A DNA stretch of 64,000 nt from Bauldia sp. (GTDB lineage Bacteria > Pseudomonadota > Alphaproteobacteria > Rhizobiales > Kaistiaceae). This document shows, piece after piece, positions 24,628 to 32,771 of the stretch (positions within the stretch are counted from its first letter, which is position 1; each line of letters begins with the position of its first letter). Position numbers and translations under genes: made by a program. The notes beneath the pieces were generated by a model. The model was given only the letters and a program-made list of their open reading frames with translations. It had not been told where the DNA came from and made no database searches. The DNA is taken from the NCBI GenBank assembly GCA_026126025.1, contig JAHCJZ010000010.1, positions 62,001 through 126,000 on the forward strand, read 5' to 3'.

Positions 24628-25080
24628 TCACCGCCGGTACGTGCCCGTCAGCCGGGCCTCGTCGAGGAGGTGTTCGCGCGCCTTCTCCCAGACGTCGAGC
24701 ACGGTAGCGCCGAGTGGGAGGTCGAGCGTCGGCACGTCAACCGCGGCGAGGCGGAAATGGTAGTGGTGGACGCCGTGGTCCCTCGGCGGGTTGGGGCCTT
24801 CATAGACGTCGGTGCCGTAGTCGTTGACGCCGCGGCCGAAGGCGGCCACCGGCGCGCCTTCGGCGAGGCTGCTCTGGTCGGGCGGGATGTCGAACACCGC
24901 CCAGTGGCGGAAGGTGCCGTCCGGCGCGTCGGGGTCCTCGACCACCAGCGCGAAGCTTCGCGTGCCCGCCGGCGGGTCGGTCCATGCGAGCGCCGGCGAG
25001 AGGTTCTCCCCCTCCTTGGCGTGGCGCCGCGGCATCGGCTCGCCATGGCCGAAGGCCGGGCTGGTCAGGCTGAACGGCAT
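24628..25080 (-). CDS. PEBP-family protein (YbhB/YbcL type)
   Basis: Protein of 150 residues of the phosphatidylethanolamine-binding (Raf kinase inhibitor-like) family. The signature region is FALVVEDPDAPDGTFRHWAVFD, followed by GxNDYG and the YHF motif. The bacterial role is unknown. Two ATGs in tandem (25083 and 25080) follow AGAGGAGGGG; the second has the better spacing. The longer frame to 25188 runs into the divergent TetR operator and is unlikely. Its divergence from the TetR gene suggests it may be the regulator's target. Confidence 0.88.
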   Translation of the reverse strand: MPFSLTSPAFGHGEPMPRRHAKEGENLSPALAWTDPPAGTRSFALVVEDPDAPDGTFRHWAVFDIPPDQSSLAEGAPVAAFGRGVNDYGTDVYEGPNPPRDHGVHHYHFRLAAVDVPTLDLPLGATVLDVWEKAREHLLDEARLTGTYRR

Positions 25081-25176
25081 CATCCCCTCCTCTGATCCCC
25101 CGCCCGCTGTCGAACGGAAAGCGCTGCTGGAAGTTCCCCGCTGCGGCAATTGACCGACTCGACCCGCCTCGGTTAG

Positions 25177-25192
25177 TTGAATGATCAATCAA
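25177..25192. promoter_or_regulatory. Probable TetR operator
   Basis: TTGAATGATCAATCAA is a palindrome matching its own complement at 14 of 16 bases. It lies between the divergent PEBP and TetR genes, 12 bases before the preferred TetR start. This is a typical autoregulatory position. Confidence 0.55.
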
Positions 25193-25203
25193 GGCCGAGG
25201 CAG

Positions 25204-25815
25204 ATGGCGCCGCCGGATACCCGCACCCGCATCGTCCTCGCGGCGATGGACCTTTTCTTTCTCAAGGGCTTCGGCTCGACCTCGGTCGCCGACATCCTCA
25301 GCCGCAGCCAGGTCAACAGCGGCAGTCTCTACCATTTCTTCCCCGGCAAGCAGGACGTTCTCCTCGCTGTCCTCGAATTCTACAGGGACGGCATCCGCGA
25401 AATGCTTCTCGATCCGGCCTGGCAGGGGGTAGATGACCCGATCGAACGCATCTTCGCGCTGCTGGGTGCCTACCGCACCATGCTGGTCGAGAGCGACTGC
25501 ACCTATGGATGCCCGATCGGGAGCCTCGCCCTCGAGCTCCACGAGCCCGATCCCGCCGTGCGCGCGCTGCTCGAAGCCAATTTCGATGCCTGGACCGGCG
25601 CGATCGAGGGCTGTCTCGCGGCGGGCGCCGACCGCCTGCCGCCGGACATCGACCGCCGCGCGCTCGCCGAGTTCGCGCTGACCGCGATGGAGGGCGGCGT
25701 CATGCAGGCGCGCACCGCGCGCGACATCGCCCGGTTCGACCGCACGGTCGACCAACTGCGGCACCATTTCACGATGCTGCGGTCCGGCGCAGGGGCGCCG
25801 TTCACCGCCGCATAG
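25204..25815 (+). CDS. TetR/AcrR-family transcriptional regulator
   Basis: Regulator of 203 residues. The N-terminal HTH is TRTRIVLAAMDLFFLKGFGS, then TSVADILSRSQVNSGSLYHFF, and the C-terminal ligand domain contains SDCTYGCPIGSLALEL. ATG 25204 (GAGG just upstream) is preferred to the in-frame TTG 25177, because the latter lies inside the palindromic operator. It probably represses itself and the divergent PEBP gene, or the DUF1761 gene that follows 15 bases downstream. The inducer is unknown. Confidence 0.9.
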   Translation: MAPPDTRTRIVLAAMDLFFLKGFGSTSVADILSRSQVNSGSLYHFFPGKQDVLLAVLEFYRDGIREMLLDPAWQGVDDPIERIFALLGAYRTMLVESDCTYGCPIGSLALELHEPDPAVRALLEANFDAWTGAIEGCLAAGADRLPPDIDRRALAEFALTAMEGGVMQARTARDIARFDRTVDQLRHHFTMLRSGAGAPFTAA

Positions 25816-25830
25816 GAAGGGGGGACTGCA

Positions 25831-26238
25831 ATGGAACTCAACTTCGACATCAACTGGCTGGCCGCCATCGTCGGTGCCGTTGCGGCCTTCATCGTCGGGT
25901 CGGTGTGGTACTCGCCGGTGCTGTTCAGCAGGATCTGGCAGCAGGAGGTGAAGCTGACCGACGCGGACATCCGCGCCGGCAACATGGCGGTCACCTTCGG
26001 CTCGGCCTTCGTGCTGACGTTGATCGGCGCGATCCTCCTTGCCGCCTATCTCGGCCCCGAGCCGGAGCTCGGCGACGCCCTCATCGCCGGCCTCGTGGTC
26101 GGCGCGGGTTTCATCTCGACCGCGATCGGCGTCGTCTACCTTTTCGAGCGCCGCTCGATGACGCTGTTCCTCATCAATGCCGGGTACCAGATCGCCACCT
26201 ATCTGGTGATCGGCCTCATCCTCGGCCTGTGGAAATAG
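25831..26238 (+). CDS. DUF1761-like small membrane protein
   Basis: Protein of 135 residues with about four membrane helices (starting INWLAAIVGAVAAFIVGSVW) and the YSPVLF motif after the first helix, as in DUF1761 proteins. AGGAAGGGGGG precedes the ATG. It is 15 bases downstream of the TetR gene and probably in its operon. The function is unknown. Confidence 0.82.
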   Translation: MELNFDINWLAAIVGAVAAFIVGSVWYSPVLFSRIWQQEVKLTDADIRAGNMAVTFGSAFVLTLIGAILLAAYLGPEPELGDALIAGLVVGAGFISTAIGVVYLFERRSMTLFLINAGYQIATYLVIGLILGLWK

Positions 26239-26248
26239 CGCCAGGGCT

Positions 26249-26752
26249 TCAGGCAGCAGCGCCGTTCTCCTGCGCGAGGCTGTCGGCGATGCCGGCAGCC
26301 CACGCTTCCACCGCCTGCCAGTCACGGAAGTCGCCCGCCGGCGCCTTGACCGCCCACACCACCGCCTTCTCGCCGAAGCCGAGGCGGCTGGTGTCGAGCC
26401 GGCCGTCGAACACCCGGTGGTCGCGCGGCTGCACGGCGTCGATCACTTCGGGAATCTGCACTGGTTCGGCGCCGGGCTTGGCCGGCCCCAGCGGGCCGCT
26501 GGAGAAGAGCCACACCGGCTTGCGGCGGAGCACCGCCGCGTTGGCCTCGACGAAGTCGCGCGCCGGCTTGAGCCAGAAGCTCATATAGACGCCGCTGCCG
26601 AGGACGACCGCGTCGTAGCCGTCGAGGCCGGTGACGTTCTCGATCGGCAGCACCGCAACGGTATAGCCGCGGGCGCCGATGGTGCGGCCGATCGCTTCGG
26701 CCATCTCGAAGGTTGAGCCGTGCCTTGAGGCGGCGGTGACGAGAACCTTCAT
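26249..26752 (-). CDS. Flavodoxin-domain protein
   Basis: Protein of 167 residues beginning MKVLVTAASRHGSTFEMAEA, a flavodoxin FMN-phosphate loop, followed by DAVVLGSGVYMSFW (second FMN loop) and FSSGPLG. It resembles HemG-type or stand-alone flavodoxins used in electron transfer. ATG 26752 with GGGAGA upstream is preferred to the longer frame to 26806. It is encoded 20 bases downstream of the fixK-like gene on the same strand, so it may be transcribed with it and respond to low oxygen. Confidence 0.82.
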   Translation of the reverse strand: MKVLVTAASRHGSTFEMAEAIGRTIGARGYTVAVLPIENVTGLDGYDAVVLGSGVYMSFWLKPARDFVEANAAVLRRKPVWLFSSGPLGPAKPGAEPVQIPEVIDAVQPRDHRVFDGRLDTSRLGFGEKAVVWAVKAPAGDFRDWQAVEAWAAGIADSLAQENGAAA

Positions 26753-26771
26753 CGCAGTCTCTCCCTTTCCG

Positions 26772-27449
26772 CTAGGCTGCGAGGCGGTCGAGCGCGCCGC
26801 GGTCACGCAGCGCGATGCGGCGCGCCTCGGTGAGCTCGATGGCGCGGCGCGATTCGAGCTGGGTCAGCGTCCGCGACACCGTCTCGATGGTGAGGCCGAG
26901 ATAGTCGGCGATGTCGTATCGCGACATTGGCAGCTCGATCCGGTCGCGGCTTCCTTCGCGCGCGGCCATGTCGAGGAGGAAGGTCGCGACCTTTTCGGTC
27001 GCGCTCCGCCGGCCGAGGAGGACCATGTGGTCGTGGGCGCGGGCAAGGTCGGCGGTGGCGTGCTCCCACAGCGACCGCGCCAGCTCGCCGTCGCGGGCGG
27101 CGAGGGCAAGGAGCGCGGGGCGGCCGATCAGCACGATCTCGCAATCGCTCACCGCCTCGGCGGAGAAGCGATGCTCCTCGCCGGGCTCGAAGCCGAAGAC
27201 ATCGCCGGCAAGGTGGAAAGCGCCGATCTGCCGGCGGCCGTCGATCAGGACGCGGCTGATGCGCACGGCGCCGGACACCACGCGATAGACGAACTCCGCC
27301 GCGTCGCCCTCGCCGTAGATCTCGGCGTTCCGCTCCAGGCGCATCCGCGCGCCAGCAAGGCCGATGGTCTCGCCGAGCCGGTCCGCGCCGCGGCCGATGG
27401 CGGGCGTCACCGGGGTGTAGGGCGTCTCGATGCGGGCGAAGGCGTTCAT
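26772..27449 (-). CDS. fixK: Crp/Fnr-family regulator, FixK type
   Basis: Regulator of 225 residues with an N-terminal cyclic-nucleotide-binding-like beta-roll (about 30-145) and a C-terminal HTH, SRYDIADYLGLTIETVSRTL. The only cysteine is in SDCEI; the N-terminal Cys cluster that binds Fe-S in FNR is absent, fitting FixK rather than FnrN. It is divergent from fixLJ with a FixJ-like site between them, so FixL-FixJ phosphorelay control under low oxygen is likely. Likely targets have TTGA-N6-GCAA/TCAA boxes, one of which lies at 29729. Confidence 0.85.
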   Translation of the reverse strand: MNAFARIETPYTPVTPAIGRGADRLGETIGLAGARMRLERNAEIYGEGDAAEFVYRVVSGAVRISRVLIDGRRQIGAFHLAGDVFGFEPGEEHRFSAEAVSDCEIVLIGRPALLALAARDGELARSLWEHATADLARAHDHMVLLGRRSATEKVATFLLDMAAREGSRDRIELPMSRYDIADYLGLTIETVSRTLTQLESRRAIELTEARRIALRDRGALDRLAA

Positions 27450-27522
27450 GGCAGGACCTCGTCTCTTGGGACTGGCCGAGACCTAGTCGCGCTGCCGCAC
27501 CGGCGAAATTCAGGTAACCTCC

Positions 27523-27530
27523 TTACGTAG
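27523..27530. promoter_or_regulatory. Candidate FixJ-binding site
   Basis: TTACGTAG differs at one base from the FixJ half-site consensus GTAMGTAG. It lies in the 99-base gap between divergent fixK and fixL. The short length makes chance occurrence possible. Confidence 0.35.
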
Positions 27531-27548
27531 TTTCACGGAGGCGACCGC

Positions 27549-29039
27549 GTGGGGCCGCTGGGGCAACAGAAACCGATGCGGAGCCCGGCCTCCCACGCTC
27601 TCGCCTATGGCGCGACGCTCGCCTGCGTCGCGCTGTCGCTCCTCGTGGTCCTCCTGATCCAGCCCGAGATCGCCGGCCGCCCGGCGACGCTGCTCTTCGT
27701 CCCCGCGGTGATCGTCGCCGCAGCGCTCGGCGGCGCGCTGCCGGGACTGATCGCGAGCGGCGCCAGCGTCGTCGGGGCGGCCATCGCCATCGCGCGCGCC
27801 GGCGGCTTCGACACCGCCTCCACCGTCGATCTCATCGTCCTCGGCGCGATCGGCCTTGCCTCGTCCTGGTTCGGCGAGCGGCTGCTGCGGGCGCGCGCCG
27901 ATGCCGCGGCGCGGACCGCCGAGGTGACGGAGCAGTCGGCCTTCCTCCAGTCGGTGCTCGACACCGTCCCCGACGCGATCATGGTGATCGACGATCGCGG
28001 CCTTCTCCTTACCTACAGCCCGGCGGCGAAGCGCCTCTTCGGCTACGACGCGGACGAGGTCCTGGGGCGCAACGTGTCGATGCTGATGCCGTCGCCCTAT
28101 CGCGACCATCACGACGCCTATATCGAGCGCTACCTCAAGACCGGCGAGCGCCGCATCATCGGTATCGGCCGCGTGGTGGTCGGCCAGCGCAAGGACGGCA
28201 CCACCTTCCCCATGGAGCTCGCGGTGGCCGAGATGCGCGCCGGCAGCGGCCGCTACTTCACCGGCTTCGTGCGCGACGTCACCGAGCGCCAGCGCACCGA
28301 GGCGCGGCTCCACGACCTCCAGACCGAGCTGATCCACGTGTCGCGGCTGACCGCGATGGGCGAGATGGCCTCGGCGCTGGCGCACGAGCTCAACCAGCCG
28401 CTCTCCGCGATCGCCAATTACCTCCGCGGCAGCCGGCGGCTGATCGACCGCGGCGACGCCGATCCCGGTGTCCTCGGCGGCGCGCTGGACAAGGCGGCGG
28501 ACCAGGCGCTGCGCGCCGGCGACATCATCCATCGGCTGCGCGACTTCGTCGCCAAGGGCGAAGGCGAGCCGCTGGTCGAGCGCGTCGGCAAGCTGGTCGA
28601 GGAGGCTACCGCGCTCGCGCTCGTCGGCGCCAAGGAGCTCGGCGTCAGCGTCCGCTACGCGCTCGATCCCGAGGCCGATTTCGTGCTGGCCGACCGGGTC
28701 CAGATCCAGCAGGTGCTGGTCAACCTCATCCGCAACGCGGTGGACGCGATGGAGGGCACGCAGCGCCGCGTGATCACGATCGCCAGCGCGCCGGCGGAAG
28801 GCGGCTTCGTCGAGATCAGCGTCCGCGACACCGGAATCGGCATTCCGTCCGAGGTCGCGGAGCGCCTGTTCCAGCCCTTCTTCACCACCAAGCCGAGCGG
28901 CATGGGCGTCGGCCTCTCGATCTGCCGGACCATCGTGGAGGCCCATGGCGGCCGCATCGCCGCCGAGGCGGCGCCCGGCGGCGGCACGATCTTCCGCTTC
29001 ACCCTCCGTGCCGCCCCGTCCGAGGTTCACCATGAGTGA
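27549..29039 (+). CDS. fixL: Oxygen-sensing histidine kinase FixL
   Basis: Membrane-bound haem kinase of 496 residues. GTG 27549 is supported by GGAGG at 27537-27541. N-terminal membrane helices (about 18-105) precede a haem PAS domain (about 130-250). His188 (RDHHD) and Arg208 (IIGIGR) are spaced exactly 20 residues apart, as are the haem-ligand His and the oxygen-gating Arg of Bradyrhizobium FixL. The dimerisation/phosphoacceptor motif ALAHELNQPL gives His279. The C-terminal ATPase has N, G1 (DTGIGI) and G2 (GMGVGLSI) boxes. Oxygen binding should switch off kinase activity, and FixJ is the partner encoded immediately downstream. Confidence 0.93.
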   Translation: MGPLGQQKPMRSPASHALAYGATLACVALSLLVVLLIQPEIAGRPATLLFVPAVIVAAALGGALPGLIASGASVVGAAIAIARAGGFDTASTVDLIVLGAIGLASSWFGERLLRARADAAARTAEVTEQSAFLQSVLDTVPDAIMVIDDRGLLLTYSPAAKRLFGYDADEVLGRNVSMLMPSPYRDHHDAYIERYLKTGERRIIGIGRVVVGQRKDGTTFPMELAVAEMRAGSGRYFTGFVRDVTERQRTEARLHDLQTELIHVSRLTAMGEMASALAHELNQPLSAIANYLRGSRRLIDRGDADPGVLGGALDKAADQALRAGDIIHRLRDFVAKGEGEPLVERVGKLVEEATALALVGAKELGVSVRYALDPEADFVLADRVQIQQVLVNLIRNAVDAMEGTQRRVITIASAPAEGGFVEISVRDTGIGIPSEVAERLFQPFFTTKPSGMGVGLSICRTIVEAHGGRIAAEAAPGGGTIFRFTLRAAPSEVHHE

Positions 29040-29646
29040 TGCGATCGTCCACATCGTCGACGACGATGCCGCGATGCGGGATTCGCTCGCCTTCCTGCTC
29101 GCGGCGGCCGGGATGAAGGCGGAAGCCCACGAATCGGCGATGGCGTTCCTCAAGGCCCTGCCGGGACTCTCGGCCTCCTGCGTCGTCACCGACGTGCGGA
29201 TGCCGGAGATGAGCGGCATCGACCTCCTCGGCCGCCTTCATGCCGAGCGGCCCGGCCTGCCAGTGATCGTGATGACCGGGCATGGCGACATCGCGCTCGC
29301 GGTGCAGGCGATGAAGCTGGGGGCGGTCGACTTCATCGAGAAGCCGTTCGACGACACCGTGCTGATCGCCGCGGTCGAGAGCGCCCTCGGCAAGACCCGC
29401 GAGCTCGGCCTTCGCGACGCCGAACGCGCCGAGATCATCGCCCGGCTCGAGCAGCTGTCGCCGCGCGAACGCCAGGTGCTCGACGGCCTCGTCGGCGGCA
29501 AGCCGAACAAGGTGATCGCCTTCGACCTCGACATCAGCCCGCGCACCGTCGAGGTCTACCGCGCCAACGTCATGACCAAGATGCAGGCCGCCAGCCTGTC
29601 GCAACTCGTCCGCATGGCCATCGCCGCCGGCATCGTGCCGGGCTAG
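29032..29646 (+). CDS. fixJ: Response regulator FixJ
   Basis: Two-domain regulator of 204 residues overlapping fixL by 8 bases. Receiver: acidic pocket DDD (10-12), phosphoacceptor Asp54 (VVTDVRMPEMSG), Lys in EKPFDD. C-terminal LuxR-type HTH: LSPRERQVLDGLVGGKPNKV, then SPRTVEVYRANVMTKM. It is activated by FixL at low oxygen and likely activates the divergent fixK. Confidence 0.94.
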   Translation: MSDAIVHIVDDDAAMRDSLAFLLAAAGMKAEAHESAMAFLKALPGLSASCVVTDVRMPEMSGIDLLGRLHAERPGLPVIVMTGHGDIALAVQAMKLGAVDFIEKPFDDTVLIAAVESALGKTRELGLRDAERAEIIARLEQLSPRERQVLDGLVGGKPNKVIAFDLDISPRTVEVYRANVMTKMQAASLSQLVRMAIAAGIVPG

Positions 29647-29728
29647 GCCTCCGCACTCTCCTCCCATTCGCCGGGGTGACGAGGGGTTGAGTGTGAAGAG
29701 TGGTGGTCATTGTGCCGCAGGGCGGCGT

Positions 29729-29742
29729 TTGATCCACCGCAA
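29729..29742 (+). promoter_or_regulatory. FixK/FNR-type box
   Basis: TTGATCCACCGCAA fits the FixK pattern TTGA-N6-GCAA. It is centred about 78 bases before the ATG at 29813, leaving room for a promoter at the usual -41.5 spacing. A regulator of this class is encoded 2.3 kb away. Confidence 0.5.
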
Positions 29743-29812
29743 GGTCGGACCGTCCCGCCAGCCGCAACCTTCCTTCTACGGCGCATGACAGCGCAGGAAT
29801 GAGGAGAGAGCG

Positions 29813-30259
29813 ATGAACGCCATCACGCAGATCGAAGCCTTCGAGGCGACCGTCGTCGTCGGCCACCCGGCCGTCCTCGACGACGACCACCATGCCATCC
29901 CGACCAACCGCTTCGTCACCGCCCGGATGCATCCCGGCGTGCTGTGGCTCGCGGTCGGCGCCTATGTCGCGCTGGTGGCGGCGTTCTTCATCGGCTTTGC
30001 CGGCCCGCGCGACCTCTGGGTCTCGCTCGGCATCGTCGCCGTCACGCTCGCGGCCTTCGTCGGCCTGCCGGCGGTGATGGCCCGGACCGGCGGCGTGCTG
30101 CGCGGCGACGGCACCGGCCTCAACGAGTTCCTCAACGGCTATTTCCAGACCGCGACCGGCCCGATCACCGGCAAGGGCGCCCTTGCCCTGGTGGTCACCA
30201 TCCCGGTCTGCCTGACCGCCGCGGCGATCGCGATGGCGATCATCTTCGCGACGGTCTGA
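29813..30259 (+). CDS. Small membrane protein behind a FixK box
   Basis: Protein of 148 residues: a soluble N-terminal 35-40 residues rich in acidic residues and His (DDDHHAIPTNRF), then three hydrophobic segments (about 44-63, 68-88 and 122-145). I do not recognise a family. GAGGAGAG precedes the ATG. The upstream FixK-type box and the position after fixLJ suggest expression under low oxygen. A terminator follows. It could be a respiratory accessory protein, but nothing in the sequence shows this directly. Confidence 0.75.
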   Translation: MNAITQIEAFEATVVVGHPAVLDDDHHAIPTNRFVTARMHPGVLWLAVGAYVALVAAFFIGFAGPRDLWVSLGIVAVTLAAFVGLPAVMARTGGVLRGDGTGLNEFLNGYFQTATGPITGKGALALVVTIPVCLTAAAIAMAIIFATV

Positions 30260-30308
30260 CCCTCCGACTGAGGCCGACGGCAGGAGAAAACAACGACCTC
30301 GGTCCGCG

Positions 30309-30345
30309 ACGGCCCGACCCTCCCCAGCGGTCGGGCCGTTTGCAT
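30309..30345 (+). terminator. Terminator after the FixK-box gene
   Basis: ACGGCCCGACC (30309-30319) pairs perfectly with GGTCGGGCCGT (30329-30339); a short T-rich tract follows. It lies between convergent genes. Confidence 0.8.
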
Positions 30346-30350
30346 TTGGC

Positions 30351-31202
30351 TCAGGCGTCGCGGCGCTTCAGCACCCAGGCCGAGATCACCAGCCCGGCGA
30401 TGGCGTAGGCCGTGAAGATGCCGAAGCCGGTGACGGGATCGACGTCGACCTGGTTGGTCAGCTCGTCGAGCACGCTCGACAGCATGAAGATCCGCTGGCC
30501 GACGGTGCTCGGCAGATATTCCGACGCGGTGTCGACCCAGCCGAGCGGGATCAGCGGCAGCAGCACCGGCAGCAGGATGATGACGCCGACCAGCGTCGCG
30601 ATCGCGCCGGCGGCGCTCCGCAGCAGCCAGCCGAGGATCGAGCCGAAGATGCCGACGCCGGCCATGTAGAGCGAGCCGCCGACGAGGGCGCGCAGCACGT
30701 CCGGTTCGTTCAGGGCGAGGCCGAGATTGGCGGTCGACAGCATCGCGTCGCCGATGAAGAAGGCGGCGAAAATCGCGGGGAGCGTGACCACGACCACGAC
30801 GAGGATGAGCAGCACCGCCTTCGCGGTCAGCACCGGAATCCGCCGCGGCACAGCGGCGAGCGTCGACCGGATCATCCCGGTCGAATACTCGTTGGTGACG
30901 ATCAGCACGCCCATCACGCCGACGACGAGCTGCGTCAGCATGATCGAGACGCGAAGGCTGATCGCCACCGGGTTGAGCGCCTCGCGGATGCCGGGCGGCG
31001 GACCGCCCTCGCTCTCGTCGAAGGCGAAGCCCGCCGAAACGATCGCCCACATGCCGATCAGCACCACCAGCGTGATCGCGACCAGCACATAGGTCGAGCG
31101 GATCGAGCGGAACTTCCGCCACTCGGCGCGCAGCACCCGGAACCAGTTGACGCGCGCGGACGAAAGATCGGTCGCGGAGGCCTGGATCAGCGTCATCGTC
31201 AT
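30351..31202 (-). CDS. ABC-2-type transporter permease
   Basis: Membrane subunit of 283 residues with about six helices. It begins with the cytoplasmic stretch NWFRVLRAEWRKFRSIRSTY before helix 1, as in ABC-2 exporters and related NatB-like proteins. Its ATG overlaps the ATPase stop by four bases (the ATPase gene lies upstream). Together they form an exporter of unknown substrate; drugs, antibiotics or lipids are typical for the family. Confidence 0.85.
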   Translation of the reverse strand: MTMTLIQASATDLSSARVNWFRVLRAEWRKFRSIRSTYVLVAITLVVLIGMWAIVSAGFAFDESEGGPPPGIREALNPVAISLRVSIMLTQLVVGVMGVLIVTNEYSTGMIRSTLAAVPRRIPVLTAKAVLLILVVVVVTLPAIFAAFFIGDAMLSTANLGLALNEPDVLRALVGGSLYMAGVGIFGSILGWLLRSAAGAIATLVGVIILLPVLLPLIPLGWVDTASEYLPSTVGQRIFMLSSVLDELTNQVDVDPVTGFGIFTAYAIAGLVISAWVLKRRDA

Positions 31203-32143
31203 GCCCTCCCGCCCATCGCCTCGCGGAGCTCCGCGCTGCCGTCGGTGCCGCGATAGTCGATCGAATCCCCGGTGAGCTTCATGAACGCGGCCTCCAGCGA
31301 GGCGCGCTTCTCGGTCAGCTCGTGGAGGACGACGCCGAGCTCGGCCGCGAGCTCGCCGACCTGCGCGGGCGTCCAGCCGACGACGTTGATCGCGTCGCCC
31401 TCGTCCGGCCGGACCGTCCCGCCGCGACCGGTGATCGCCTCCGACAGCCGCGCCGCCTGGGGCGAGCGCACCAGCACGTAGTTCTGCGCCGCCTGGTCGA
31501 TGAAGGCGTCGATGCCGGCGTCAGCAAGGATCCTGCCGCGGCCGATGACGATGAGATGGGTGGCGACCAGCGACATCTCGCTCATCAGATGGCTGGACAC
31601 GAAGATCGTGCGCCCTTCCGCGGCGAGGCGCTGCAGGAGCTTGCGCATCCACAGCACGCCATCCGGGTCGAGGCCGTTGACCGGCTCGTCGAGCACGAGC
31701 GTCGACGGGTCGCCGAGAAGCGCGACCGCGATGCCGAGGCGCTGGCCCATGCCGAGCGAGAAGGCGCCGGCGCGCTTGCCGGCAACGTCGGAGAGCCCGA
31801 CGATGTCGATCACCTCGCGGACGCGGCGCTTCGGAATGCCGTGCGTCGCCGCCAGCGCCGAAAGGTGATGATAGGCCGAGCGGCCGGGATGCGCGGCCTT
31901 GGCCTCCAGCAGCGCCCCGACCTGGCGGAGCGGCGCCGCGTGCTCGGCATAGGGCCTGCCGTTGACCGTCACCGTCCCCGCCGTCGGTCGGTCGAGACCG
32001 ATGATCATCCGCATGGTGGTCGACTTGCCGGCGCCGTTCGGGCCGAGGAAGCCGGTGACCCGGCCGGCGGCGACCTGGAACGACACGCCGTCCACGGCGG
32101 TCTTGGCGCCGTAGCGCTTGGTCAGGCCCTGAGCTTCGATCAT
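31199..32143 (-). CDS. ABC-2-type transporter ATPase
   Basis: ATPase of 314 residues: Walker A GPNGAGKST, signature FSLGMGQRLG (the variant usual in bacitracin- and drug-exporter ATPases), Walker B LVLDEPVNGLD, switch SSHLMSE. The C-terminal ~90 residues form the regulatory domain common in this group. Start ATG 32143 (MIEAQGLTKRYG); the longer frame to 32332 reads through a palindromic repeat and is rejected. It is in an operon with the permease. Confidence 0.9.
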   Translation of the reverse strand: MIEAQGLTKRYGAKTAVDGVSFQVAAGRVTGFLGPNGAGKSTTMRMIIGLDRPTAGTVTVNGRPYAEHAAPLRQVGALLEAKAAHPGRSAYHHLSALAATHGIPKRRVREVIDIVGLSDVAGKRAGAFSLGMGQRLGIAVALLGDPSTLVLDEPVNGLDPDGVLWMRKLLQRLAAEGRTIFVSSHLMSEMSLVATHLIVIGRGRILADAGIDAFIDQAAQNYVLVRSPQAARLSEAITGRGGTVRPDEGDAINVVGWTPAQVGELAAELGVVLHELTEKRASLEAAFMKLTGDSIDYRGTDGSAELREAMGGRA

Positions 32144-32247
32144 GCGTGAACCTGGGCGGGAAGAGACGCGGAAGATCGCGAGGAAAGCGGCGGAGATGGG
32201 GCGGCGACAGCCCTGCCGCGCGGCGGGTGCGAAGTCAACGGGCGGCG

Positions 32248-32352
32248 CTAGAGCGTGATCCGACCAAGTCGAATCACGCTCTAGCGCTATGTCTTTGTTG
32301 GAGCATGATCTTCTCGAGAAACCGGCATCCACTTTCTCGGATCATGCTCTAG
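32248..32352. repeat. RIME-like intergenic palindrome pair
   Basis: First palindrome 32248-32284 (CTAGAGCGTGATCCG ... AATCACGCTCTAG), second 32301-32349 (GAGCATGATC ... GATCATGCTC). The arrangement resembles the RIME-type intergenic mosaic elements of rhizobia. The right end overlaps the stop codon of the SnoaL-like gene. Confidence 0.8.
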
Positions 32353-32744
32353 AACGGGTCGAAGCAGTCGTAATTGTGCTGACGCCAGATGCGGCCGTCG
32401 CGGAATTCGAGGAAGACGCCGAACCGCGCGGTCATGGTGTCGCCCGGGCCGAGCGAGCCGATGGCGATGGCGAGCGTGCCGGTCCAGCTCACTTCCAGCG
32501 CGAGCTTGTCGCCGTCCTGGATCACGTTGTGGACCTCGAAGCTCTGCGCCGCGATCACGCTCTGGCCGCGGATCGCGCCGTCGAGGAGGCCCGCAAGGTT
32601 CCGCTTCGCGCCGTTCGGCGTCAGGCGGTTGGGGAACTCGTTCTGCTCGATCTCGGGATGGAAATGGGCCGCCAGCGCATCGCCGGTCGCGCCCGCCTGG
32701 ATCGCCGCGAGATAGGCCCGCGCCCGTTTCTCGTTCTCGTTCAT
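32349..32744 (-). CDS. SnoaL/NTF2-like protein
   Basis: Protein of 131 residues with the cone-shaped NTF2-like fold seen in SnoaL polyketide cyclases, ketosteroid isomerases and many unassigned proteins: RARAYLAAIQAGATGDALAA at the start, FHPEIEQNEFPNRL, and ending in the usual RIWRQHNYDCFDPF. No active-site assignment is possible. The stop codon TAG is supplied by the edge of the palindromic repeat. Confidence 0.82.
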   Translation of the reverse strand: MNENEKRARAYLAAIQAGATGDALAAHFHPEIEQNEFPNRLTPNGAKRNLAGLLDGAIRGQSVIAAQSFEVHNVIQDGDKLALEVSWTGTLAIAIGSLGPGDTMTARFGVFLEFRDGRIWRQHNYDCFDPF

Positions 32745-32771
32745 GGGTGTCCGTTCCCTGTTGAGCCGGCG

